A DNA stretch of 64,000 nt, taken from contig NC_071672.1 in the NCBI RefSeq assembly GCF_028554725.1, forward strand, positions 30,276,944 through 30,340,943. The letters are read 5' to 3'. This document shows, piece after piece, positions 1-10,212 of the stretch. Within the stretch, counting starts at the first letter, position 1, and every line of letters begins with the position of its first letter. This DNA is from Zeugodacus cucurbitae (lineage: Eukaryota > Arthropoda > Insecta > Diptera > Tephritidae). Under the pieces are notes generated by a model. That model did not search any database. It worked only from the letters and a program-made list of their open reading frames with translations, and had not been told where the DNA came from. A program made the translations under genes and the position numbers.

Positions 1-194
1 CTCCGAAACTACTGAACCGATTTGAAAAATTCTTTCACCGTTGGAAAGCTATACTATCCCTGAGTGACATAGGCTATATTTAGTTTAACAAAAAAATAGG
101 GTTCCTTACCAAAACTCCGATAATGTAAAAAAATACCAAAAAAACTTTCTTTAATCGCGAATGCTGCGAAAACGATTGAAGATATAACAAAGAG

Positions 195-217
195 TTGTAG
201 TGACTACAATTTTGTAG
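195..217. repeat. Triple-arm palindrome TTGTAG / CTACAA / TTGTAG
   Basis: TTGTAG (195-200), CTACAA (204-209) and TTGTAG (212-217) alternate, so the middle arm can pair with either neighbour. The first arm exists only in the AGAGTTGTAGTGAC variant, seen in units starting before the window and at 4,681, 6,330, 8,526, 28,308, 34,797, 37,560 and 57,231. All other units without deletions here read AGTGATGTA (or a near variant such as CTGATGTA) and keep only the second palindrome CTACAATTTTGTAG. Confidence 0.75.
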
Positions 218-308
218 AACTTATCATTATCTACAAAAAACGTCGCGACATCATATCTCTAACTATTATAGTTTTGTCACAATAAGCGATTTTATATAAA
301 AAAATTAA

Positions 309-490
309 TTAAAAGACCACTACTTGAAAAGGCTCTTTATTTATACCTTAGTATTAATCCTTATCGAAATAAATGATTTATTATTAGATTCTGGCATACC
401 ATTCAAAAGATATCACGAGTTAAAAATTTTGAAATTTTTGAATGGTCCTGTGCGGAATTAAAAATAATTGTCGCTTGATAATCTATACTA
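309..490. repeat. Short tail module (182 bp), first copy
   Basis: After the usual ATTAA end of a monomer this copy adds 182 bp, starting TTAAAAGACCACTACTTGAA and ending CTTGATAATCTATACTA, before the next TCTATACTAATATT. It contains an inverted repeat, CCATTCAAAA at 399-408 and TTTTGAATGG at 436-445. About 13 monomers carry this form; those starting in the window begin at 2,676, 4,681, 28,308, 34,797, 37,560, 39,646, 41,052, 44,268, 45,700, 49,628, 52,625 and 60,374. Copies from about 28 kb onward read AAAATGAATTAAAAG at the junction. No coding potential is seen. Confidence 0.9.
399..445. repeat. Tail inverted repeat (10-bp arms)
   Basis: CCATTCAAAA (399-408) is the exact reverse complement of TTTTGAATGG (436-445), with a 27-bp spacer that itself contains the near-palindrome AAAAATTTTGAAATTTTT. 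The arms recur in nearly every tail, short or long. The copy near 28,767 reads CGATTCAAAA and so has one arm mismatch. It could form a cruciform or hairpin; no function is demonstrated. Confidence 0.8.
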
Positions 491-625
491 TCTATACTAA
501 TATTATAAAGAGGAAATGTTTGTTTATTTGTTTGTTTGTGTCGAATAGGCTCCGAAACTACTGAACCGATTTGAAAAATTCTTTCGCCGTTGGAAAGCTA
601 TACTATCCCTGAGCGACATAGGCTA
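491..625. other. Helitron-5'-terminus-like start of the monomer (representative copy)
   Basis: The first ~135 bp of each monomer begins with TC, then TATACTAATATTATAAAG, a TTTG-rich stretch, and then text of the type ACTGAACCGATTTGAAAAAT-TCTTT with a later ATAGGCTATATTT. From memory of family consensus sequences this order resembles the 5' ends of non-autonomous Helitrons common in Lepidoptera and other insects, which start TC and insert between A and T. Here the base before the TC is A or T depending on the junction. I cannot find a convincing Helitron 3' end (GC-rich hairpin followed by CTRR) in the monomer, and no Rep/helicase gene is present. The assignment is therefore a resemblance needing a database search. 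Confidence 0.5.
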
Positions 626-807
626 TATTTAGTTTAATAAAAAAAATAGGGTTACTTACCAAAACTCCGATAATGTAAAAAAAAAACCAAAAAAACTTTA
701 TTTACTCGCGAATGCTGCGAAAACGATTGAAGATATAACAAAGTGATGTACTACAATTTTGTAGAACTTGTCATTATCTACAAAAAACGTCGCGACATCA
801 TATCTCT

Positions 808-820
808 AACTATTATAGTT
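808..820. repeat. 13-bp palindrome AACTATTATAGTT (mariner target type)
   Basis: AACTAT and ATAGTT are exact reverse complements around a single T. The motif is in nearly every monomer about 40-55 bases before the monomer end. The transposon at 62,447 entered this motif at its right-hand TA. The 67-bp deletion class also has its right breakpoint in it, since AACAAACTATTATAG retains only part of the left context. Confidence 0.8.
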
Positions 821-855
821 TTGTCACAATAAGCGATTTTATATAAAAAAATTAA

Positions 856-1219
856 TCTATACTAATATTATAAAGAGGAAATGTTTGTTTTTTTGTTTGT
901 TTGTGTCGAATAGGCTCCGAAACTACTGAACCGATTTGAAAAATTCTTTCACCGTTGGAAAGCTATACTATCCCTGAGTGACATAGGCTATATTTAGTTT
1001 AACAAAAAAAATAGGGTTCCTTACCAAAACTCCGATAATGTAAAAAAAATACCAAAAAACTTTCTTTAATCGCGAATGCTGCGAAAACGATTGAAGATAT
1101 AACAAAGTGATGTACTACAATTTTGTAGAACTTATCATTATCTACAAAAAACGTCGCGACATCATATCTCTAACTATTATAGTTTTGTCACAATAAGCGA
1201 TTTTATATAAAAAAATTAA
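856..1219. repeat. Reference example of the 364-bp basic monomer
   Basis: This unit shows the full layout: start TCTATACTAATATTATAAAG; GAGGAAATG; a T and TTTG tract; GTGTCGAATAGG; the core CTCCGAAACTACTGAACCGA onward with GGAAAGCTATACTATCCC; an A-run before TAGGGTTCC; a second A-run; AATCGCGAATGCTGCGAAAACGATT, whose AATCG and CGATT ends could pair; a palindrome CTACAATTTTGTAG; ACGTCGCGACATCATATC; a palindrome AACTATTATAGTT; and the AT-rich end ATATAAAAAAATTAA. Neighbouring units follow the same order without spacers. Confidence 0.95.
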
Positions 1220-4200
1220 TCTATACTAATATTATAAAGAGGAAATGTTTGTTTTTTTGTTTGTTTGTGTCGAATAGGCTCCGAAACTACTGAACCGATT
1301 TGAAAAATTCTTTCACCGTTGGAAAGCTATACTATCCCTGAGTGACATAGGCTATATTTAGTTTAACAAAAAAAATAGGGTTCCTTACCAAAACTCCGAT
1401 AATGTAAAAAAAATACCAAAAAACTTTCTTTAATCGCGAATGCTGCGAAAACGATTGAAGATATAACAAAGTGATGTACTACAATTTTGTAGAACTTATC
1501 ATTATCTACAAAAAACGTCGCGACATCATATCTCTAACTATTATAGTTTTGTCGCAATAAGCGATTTTATATAAAAAATTAATCTATACCAATATTATAA
1601 AGAGGAAATGTTTGTTTTTTTGTTTGTTTGTGTCGAATAGGCTCCGAAACTACTGAACCGATTTGAAAAATTCTTTCGCCGTTGGAAAGCTATACTATCC
1701 CTGAGCGACATAGGCTATATTTAGTTTAATAAAAAAAATAGGGTTACTTACCAAAACTCCGATAATGTAAAAAAAAAACCAAAAAAACTTTATTTACTCG
1801 CGAATGCTGCGAAAACGATTGAAGATATAACAAAGTGATGTACTACAATTTTGTAGAACTTGTCATTATCTACAAAAAACGTCGTGACATCATATCTCTA
1901 ACTATTATAGTTTTGTCACAATAAGCGATTTTATATAAAAAAATTAATCTATACTAATATTATAAAGAGGAAATGTTTGTTTTTTTGTTTGTTTGTGTCG
2001 AATAGGCTCCGAAACTACTGAACCGATTTGAAAAATTCTTTCACCGTTGGAAAGCTATACTATCCCTGAGTGACATAGGCTATATTTAGTTTAACAAAAA
2101 AAATAGGGTTCCTTACCAAAACTCCGATAATGTAAAAAAAATACCAAAAAACTTTCTTTAATCGCGAATGCTGCGAAAACGATTGAAGATATAACAAAGT
2201 GATGTACTACAATTTTGTAGAACTTATCATTATCTACAAAAAACGTCGCGACATCATATCTCTAACTATTATAGTTTTGTCGCAATAAGCGATTTTATAT
2301 AAAAAATTAATCTATACCAATATTATAAAGAGGAAATGTTTGTTTTTTTGTTTGTTTGTGTCGAATAGGCTCCGAAACTACTGAACCGATTTGAAAAATT
2401 ATTTCACCGTTGGAAAGCTATACTATCCCTGAGTGACATAGGCTATATTTAGTTTAACAAAAAAAATAGGGTTCCTTACCAAAACTCCGATAATGTAAAA
2501 AAAATACCAATAAAACTATCTTTAATCGCGAATGCTGCGAAAACGATTGAAGATATAACAAAGTGATGTACTACAATTTTGTAGAACTTATCATTATCTA
2601 CAAAAAACGTCGTGACATCATATCTCTAACTATTATAGTTTTGTCACAATAAGCGATTTTATATAAAAAAATTAATCTATACTAATATTATAAAGAGGAA
2701 ATGTTTGTTTTTTTGTTTGTTTGTGTCGAATAGGCTCCGAAACTACTGAACCGATTTGAAAAATTCTTTCACCGTTGGAAAGCTATACTATCCCTGAGTG
2801 ACATAGGCTATATTTAGTTTAACAAAAAAAATAGGGTTCCTTACCAAAACTCCGATAATGTAAAAAAAATACCAAAAAACTTTCTTTAATCGCGAATGCT
2901 GCGAAAACGATTGAAGATATAACAAAGTGATGTACTACAATTTTGTAGAACTTATCATTATCTACAAAAAACGTCCCGACATCATATCTCTAACTATTAT
3001 AGTTTTGTCACAATAAGCGATTTTATATAAAAAAATTAATTAAAAGACCACTACTTGAAAAGGCTCTTTATTTATACCTTAGTATTAATCCTTATCGAAA
3101 TAAATGATTTATTATTAGATTCTGGCATACCATTCAAAAGATATCACGAGTTAAAAATTTTGAAATTTTTGAATGGTCCTGTGCGGAATTAAAAATAATT
3201 GTCGCTTGATAATCTATACTATCTATACTAATATTATAAAGAGGAAATGTTTGTTTTTTTGTTTGTTTGTGTCGAATAGGCTCCGAAACTACTGAACCGA
3301 TTTGAAAAATTCTTTCGCCGTTGGAAAGCTATACTATCCCTGAGCGACATAGGCTATATTTAGTTTAATAAAAAAAATAGGGTTACTTACCAAAACTCCG
3401 ATAATGTAAAAAAAAAACCAAAAAAACTTTATTTACTCGCGAATGCTGCGAAAACGATTGAAGATATAACAAAGTGATGTACTACAATTTTGTAGAACTT
3501 GTCATTATCTACAAAAAACGTCGTGACATCATATCTCTAACTATTATAGTTTTGTCACAATAAGCGATTTTATATAAAAAAATTAATCTATACTAATATT
3601 ATAAAGAGGAAATGTTTGTTTTTTTGTTTGTTTGTGTCGAATAGGCTCCGAAACTACTGAACCGATTTGAAAAATTCTTTCACCGTTGGAAAGCTATACT
3701 ATCCCTGAGTGACATAGGCTATATTTAGTTTAACAAAAAAAATAGGGTTCCTTACCAAAACTCCGATAATGTAAAAAAAATACCAAAAAACTTTCTTTAA
3801 TCGCGAATGCTGCGAAAACGATTGAAGATATAACAAAGTGATGTACTACAATTTTGTAGAACTTATCATTATCTACAAAAAACGTCGCGACATCATATCT
3901 CTAACTATTATAGTTTTGTCACAATAAGCGATTTTATATAAAAAAATTAATCTATACTAATATTATAAAGAGGAAATGTTTGTTTTTTTGTTTGTTTGTG
4001 TCGAATAGGCTCCGAAACTACTGAACCGATTTGAAAAATTCTTTCACCGTTGGAAAGCTATACTATCCCTGAGTGACATAGGCTATATTTAGTTTAACAA
4101 AAAAAAATAGGGTTCCTTACCAAAACTCCGATAATGTAAAAAAAATACCAAAAAAACTTTCTCTAATCGCGAATACTGCGAAAACGATTGAAGATATAAC

Positions 4201-5598
4201 AATGTGATGTACTACAATTTTGTAGAACTTATCATTATCTACAAAAAACGTCCCGACATCATATCTCTAACTATTATAGTTTTGTCACAATAAGCGATTT
4301 TATATAAAAAAATTAATCTATACTAATATTATAAAGAGGAAATGTTTGTTTTTTTGTTTGTTTGTGTCGAATAGGCTCCGAAACTACTGAACCGATTTGA
4401 AAAATTCTTTCACCGTTGGAAAGCTATACTATCCCTGAGTGACATAGGCTATATTTAGTTTAACAAAAAAAATAGGGTTCCTTACCAAAACTCCGATAAT
4501 GTAAAAAAAATACCAAAAAACTTTCTTTAATCGCGAATGCTGCGAAAACGATTGAAGATATAACAAAGTGATGTACTACAATTTTGTAGAACTTATCATT
4601 ATCTACAAAAAACGTCCCGACATCATATCTCTAACTATTATAGTTTTGTCACAATAAGCGATTTTATATAAAAATATTAATCTATACTAATATTATAAAG
4701 AGGAAATGTTTGTTTTTTTGTTTGTTTGTGTCGAATAGGCTCCGAAACTACTGAACCGATTTGAAAAATTCTTTCACCGTTGGAAAGCTATACTATCCCT
4801 GAGTGACATAGGCTATATTTAGTTTAACAAAAAAAATAGGGTTCCTTACCAAAACTCCGATAATGTAAAAAAATACCAAAAAAACTTTCTTTAATCGCGA
4901 ATGCTGCGAAAACGATTGAAGATATAACAAAGAGTTGTAGTGACTACAATTTTGTAGAACTTATCATTATCTACAAAAAACGTCTCGACATCATATCTCT
5001 AACTATTATAGTTTTGTCACAATAAGCGATTTTATATAAAAAAATTAATTAAAAGACCACTACTTGAAAAGGCTCTTTATTTATACCTTAGTATTAATCC
5101 TTATCGAAATAAATGATTTATTATTAGATTCTGGCATACCATTCAAAAGATATCACGAGTTAAAAATTTTGAAATTTTTGAATGGTCCTGTGCGGAATTA
5201 AAAATAATTGTCGCTTGATAATCTATACTATCTATACTAATATTATAAAGAGGAAATGTTTGTTTTTTTGTTTGTTTGTGTCGAATAGGCTCCGAAACTA
5301 CTGAACCGATTTGAAAAATTCTTTCGCCGTTGGAAAGCTATACTATCCCTGAGTGACATAGGCTATATTTAGTTTAATAAAAAAAATAGGGTTACTTACC
5401 AAAACTCCGATAATGTAAAAAAAAAAAAACCAAAAAAACTTTATTTACTCGCGAATGCTGCGAAAACGATTGAAGATATAACAAAGTGATGTACTACAAT
5501 TTTGTAGAACTTGTCATTATCTACAAAAAACGTCGTGACATCATATCTCTAACTATTATAGTTTTGTCACAATAAGCGATTTTATATAAAAAAATTAA

Positions 5599-7794
5599 TC
5601 TATACTAATATTATAAAGAGGAAATGTTTGTTTTTTTGTTTGTTTGTGTCGAATAGGCTCCGAAACTACTGAACCGATTTGAAAAATTCTTTCACCGTTG
5701 GAAAGCTATACTATCCCTGAGTGACATAGGCTATATTTAGTTTAACAAAAAAAATAGGGTTCCTTACCAAAACTCCGATAATGTAAAAAAAATACCAAAA
5801 AACTTTCTTTAATCGCGAATGCTGCGAAAACGATTGAAGATATAACAAAGTGATGTACTACAATTTTGTAGAACTTATCATTATCTACAAAAAACGTCGC
5901 GACATCATATCTCTAACTATTATAGTTTTGTCACAATAAGCGATTTTATATAAAAAAATTAATCTATACTAATATTATAAAGAGGAAATGTTTGTTTTTT
6001 TGTTTGTTTGTGTCGAATAGGCTCCGAAACTACTGAACCGATTTGAAAAATTCTTTCACCGTTGGAAAGCTATACTATCCCTGAGTGACATAGGCTATAT
6101 TTAGTTTAACAAAAAAAAAATAGGGTTCCTTACCAAAACTCCGATAATGTAAAAAAAATACCAAAAAAACTTTCTCTAATCGCGAATACTGCGAAAACGA
6201 TTGAAGATATAACAATGTGATGTACTACAATTTTGTAGAACTTATCATTATCTACAAAAAACGTCCCGACATCATATCTCTAACTATTATAGTTTTGTCA
6301 CAATAAGCGATTTTATATAAAAAAATTAATCTATACTAATATTATAAAGAGGAAATGTTTGTTTTTTTGTTTGTTTGTGTCGAATAGGCTCCGAAACTAC
6401 TGAACCGATTTGAAAAATTCTTTCACCGTTGGAAAGCTATACTATCCCTGAGTGACATAGGCTATATTTAGTTTAACAAAAAAAATAGGGTTCCTTACCA
6501 AAACTTCGATAATGTAAAAAAATACCAAAAAAACTTTCTTTAATCGCGAATGCTGCGAAAACGATTGAAGATATAACAAAGAGTTGTAGTGACTACAATT
6601 TTGTAGAACTTATCATTATCTACAAAAAACGTCGCGACATCATATCTCTAACTATTATAGTTTTGTCACAATAAGCGATTTTATATAAAAAAAATTAATC
6701 TATACTAATATTATAAAGAGGAAATGTTTGTTTTTTTGTTTGTTTGTGTCGAATAGGCTCAGAAACTACTGAACCGATTTGAAAAATTCTTTCACCGTTG
6801 GAAAGCTATACTATCCCTGAGTGACATAGGCTATATTTAGTTTAACAAAAAAAATAGGGTTACTTACCAAAACTCCGATAATTTAAAAAAAAAAACCAAA
6901 AAAAACTTTCTTTACTCGCGAATGCTGCGAAAACGATTGAAGATATAACAAAGTGATGTACTACAATTTTGTAGAACTTGTCATTATCTACAAAAAACGT
7001 CGTGACATCATATCTCTAACTATTATAGTTTTGTCACAATAAGCGATTTTATATAAAAAAATTAATCTATACTAATATTATAAAGAGGAAATGTTTGTTT
7101 TTTTGTTTGTTTGTGTCGAATAGGCTCCGAAACTACTGAACCGATTTGAAAAATTCTTTCACCGTTGGAAAGCTATACTATCCCTGAGTGACATAGGCTA
7201 TATTTAGTTTAACAAAAAAAATAGGGTTCCTTACCAAAACTCCGATAATGTAAAAAAAATACCAAAAAACTTTCTTTACTCGCGAATGCTGCGAAAACGA
7301 TTGAAGATATAACAAAGTGATGTACTACAATTTTGTAGAACTTGTCATTATCTACAAAAAACGTCGCGACATCATATCTCTAACTATTATAGTTTTGTCA
7401 CAATAAGCGATTTTATATAAAAAAATTAATCTATACTAATATTATAAAGAGGAAATGTTTGTTTTTTTGTTTGTTTGTGTCGAATAGGCTCCGAAACTAC
7501 TGAACCGATTTGAAAAATTCTTTCACCGTTGGAAAGCTATACTATCCCTGAGTGACATAGGCTATATTTAGTTTAACAAAAAAAAATAGGGTTCCTCACC
7601 AAAACTCCGATAATGTAAAAAAAATACCAAAAAAATTTCTTTAATCGCGAATGCTGCGAAAACGATTGAAGATATAACAAAGTGATGTACTACAATTTTG
7701 TAGAACTTATCATTATCTACAAAAACCGTCGTGACATCATATCTCTAACTATTATAGTTTTGTCACAATAAGCGATTTTATATAAAAAAATTAA
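5599..7794. repeat. 2,196-bp higher-order block, copy 1
   Basis: Six monomers (starts 5599, 5963, 6330, 6699, 7066, 7430) form a unit repeated directly afterwards at an offset of 2,196 bp. Diagnostic variants in order are CTCTAATCGCGAATACTGCG, AAACTTCGATAATG with AGAGTTGTAGTGAC, GGCTCAGAAAC with GATAATTTAAA, TTTCTTTACTCGCG, and GTTCCTCACC with AAAAACCGTCGTG. The last monomer in this copy has no tail and GTCACAATAAG. Confidence 0.9.
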
Positions 7795-10212
7795 TCTATA
7801 CTAATATTATAAAGAGGAAATGTTTGTTTTTTTGTTTGTTTGTGTCGAATAGGCTCCGAAACTACTGAACCGATTTGAAAAATTCTTTCACCGTTGGAAA
7901 GCTATACTATCCCTGAGTGACATAGGCTATATTTAGTTTAACAAAAAAAATAGGGTTCCTTACCAAAACTCCGATAATGTAAAAAAAATACCAAAAAACT
8001 TTCTTTAATCGCGAATGCTGCGAAAACGATTGAAGATATAACAAAGTGATGTACTACAATTTTGTAGAACTTATCATTATCTACAAAAAACGTCGCGACA
8101 TCATATCTCTAACTATTATAGTTTTGTCACAATAAGCGATTTTATATAAAAAAATTAATCTATACTAATATTATAAAGAGGAAATGTTTGTTTTTTTGTT
8201 TGTTTGTGTCGAATAGGCTCCGAAACTACTGAACCGATTTGAAAAATTCTTTCACCGTTGGAAAGCTATACTATCCCTGAGTGACATAGGCTATATTTAG
8301 TTTAACAAAAAAAAAATAGGGTTCCTTACCAAAACTCCGATAATGTAAAAAAAATACCAAAAAAACTTTCTCTAATCGCGAATACTGCGAAAACGATTGA
8401 AGATATAACAATGTGATGTACTACAATTTTGTAGAACTTATCATTATCTACAAAAAACGTCCCGACATCATATCTCTAACTATTATAGTTTTGTCACAAT
8501 AAGCGATTTTATATAAAAAAATTAATCTATACTAATATTATAAAGAGGAAATGTTTGTTTTTTTGTTTGTTTGTGTCGAATAGGCTCCGAAACTACTGAA
8601 CCGATTTGAAAAATTCTTTCACCGTTGGAAAGCTATACTATCCCTGAGTGACATAGGCTATATTTAGTTTAACAAAAAAAATAGGGTTCCTTACCAAAAC
8701 TTCGATAATGTAAAAAAATACCAAAAAAACTTTCTTTAATCGCGAATGCTGCGAAAACGATTGAAGATATAACAAAGAGTTGTAGTGACTACAATTTTGT
8801 AGAACTTATCATTATCTACAAAAAACGTCGCGACATCATATCTCTAACTATTATAGTTTTGTCACAATAAGCGATTTTATATAAAAAAAATTAATCTATA
8901 CTAATATTATAAAGAGGAAATGTTTGTTTTTTTGTTTGTTTGTGTCGAATAGGCTCAGAAACTACTGAACCGATTTGAAAAATTCTTTCACCGTTGGAAA
9001 GCTATACTATCCCTGAGTGACATAGGCTATATTTAGTTTAACAAAAAAAATAGGGTTACTTACCAAAACTCCGATAATTTAAAAAAAAAACCAAAAAAAA
9101 CTTTCTTTACTCGCGAATGCTGCGAAAACGATTGAAGATATAACAAAGTGATGTACTACAATTTTGTAGAACTTGTCATTATCTACAAAAAACGTCGTGA
9201 CATCATATCTCTAACTATTATAGTTTTGTCACAATAAGCGATTTTATATAAAAAAATTAATCTATACTAATATTATAAAGAGGAAATGTTTGTTTTTTTG
9301 TTTGTTTGTGTCGAATAGGCTCCGAAACTACTGAACCGATTTGAAAAATTCTTTCACCGTTGGAAAGCTATACTATCCCTGAGTGACATAGGCTATATTT
9401 AGTTTAACAAAAAAAATAGGGTTCCTTACCAAAACTCCGATAATGTAAAAAAAATACCAAAAAACTTTCTTTACTCGCGAATGCTGCGAAAACGATTGAA
9501 GATATAACAAAGTGATGTACTACAATTTTGTAGAACTTGTCATTATCTACAAAAAACGTCGCGACATCATATCTCTAACTATTATAGTTTTGTCACAATA
9601 AGCGATTTTATATAAAAAAATTAATCTATACTAATATTATAAAGAGGAAATGTTTGTTTTTTTGTTTGTTTGTGTCGAATAGGCTCCGAAACTACTGAAC
9701 CGATTTGAAAAATTCTTTCACCGTTGGAAAGCTATACTATCCCTGAGTGACATAGGCTATATTTAGTTTAACAAAAAAAAATAGGGTTCCTCACCAAAAC
9801 TCCGATAATGTAAAAAAAATACCAAAAAAATTTCTTTAATCGCGAATGCTGCGAAAACGATTGAAGATATAACAAAGTGATGTACTACAATTTTGTAGAA
9901 CTTATCATTATCTACAAAAACCGTCGTGACATCATATCTCTAACTATTATAGTTTTGTCGCAATAAGCGATTTTATATAAAAAAATTAATTAAAATACCA
10001 CTACTTGGAAAGGCTCTTTATTTATACCTTAGTATTAATCCTTATCCAAATAAATGATTTATTATTTAAGATCGCTTCAAAACCTTTATATAACTTTTTG
10101 AATTATTAGATTCTGACATACCATTCAAAAGATATCACGAGTTAAAAATTTTGAAATTTTTGAATGGTCCTGTGCGGAATTAAAAATAATTGTCGCTTGA
10201 TAATCTATAATA
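7795..10212. repeat. 2,196-bp higher-order block, copy 2, ending in the first long tail
   Basis: Monomers start at 7795, 8159, 8526, 8895, 9261 and 9625, each exactly 2,196 bp (one base more or less at A-runs) after its partner in copy 1 and with the same private variants. The sixth monomer differs: it reads GTCGCAATAAG and carries the first 223-bp long tail. The block's right end was therefore replaced or exchanged with tailed material after duplication. Confidence 0.9.
9990..10212. repeat. Long tail module (223 bp), first copy
   Basis: This is the same tail as the short form plus a 41-bp segment (TAAGATCGCTTCAAAACC onward) after GATTTATTATT. It also differs by linked substitutions: AATACCACTACTTGGAAAGG, CTTATCCAAATAAATG and TTCTGACATACC. 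It keeps the CCATTCAAAA/TTTTGAATGG inverted repeat. About 34 monomers from 9,625 onward end in this form, giving 588-bp units when otherwise complete. No copy is seen before 9.9 kb. A sub-variant with four extra bases (TTTATAAATATAAC) marks units starting at 46,923, 50,851, 53,848 and 61,597. Confidence 0.9.

Larger units (their letters stand above)
1..490. repeat. Partial leading monomer with short tail
   Basis: The window opens at CTCCGAAACT, which lies 59 bases inside a complete monomer, so the unit began before position 1. It carries the AGAGTTGTAGTGAC variant at 191-204 and the 182-bp short tail at 309-490. The same variant-plus-short-tail combination recurs in the unit starting at 4,681, whose core is near identical. 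Confidence 0.9.
491..5598. repeat. Array section with short tails only
   Basis: Monomers start at 491, 856, 1220, 1583, 1948, 2311, 2676, 3222, 3587, 3951, 4317, 4681 and 5231. The units at 491, 1583, 3222 and 5231 share TTCGCCGTTGG and TTTACTCGCG; the first three also share GAGCGACAT, whereas 5231 has GAGTGACAT. The units at 1220 and 1948 share GTCGCAATAAG followed by a shortened A-run and TCTATACC. The trio 3222-4316 recurs at 5231-6329, including the CTCTAATCGCGAATACTGCG and ACAATGTGATG variants of its third member. Only short tails occur here. Confidence 0.85.

Noticed and set aside
309..490. Tail as a separate MITE inserted into the monomer
   Set aside because: The CCATTCAAAA/TTTTGAATGG arms are internal rather than terminal, and no convincing target duplication flanks the tail.
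751..764. CTACAATTTTGTAG as a transcription terminator or regulatory operator
   Set aside because: It has no gene context and is repeated in most monomers; it is recorded only as a palindrome.
856..1219. Coding potential in the satellite monomer
   Set aside because: Stops such as TAG and TAA are frequent, indels in A-runs change the frame between copies, and I see no frame kept open through the monomer.
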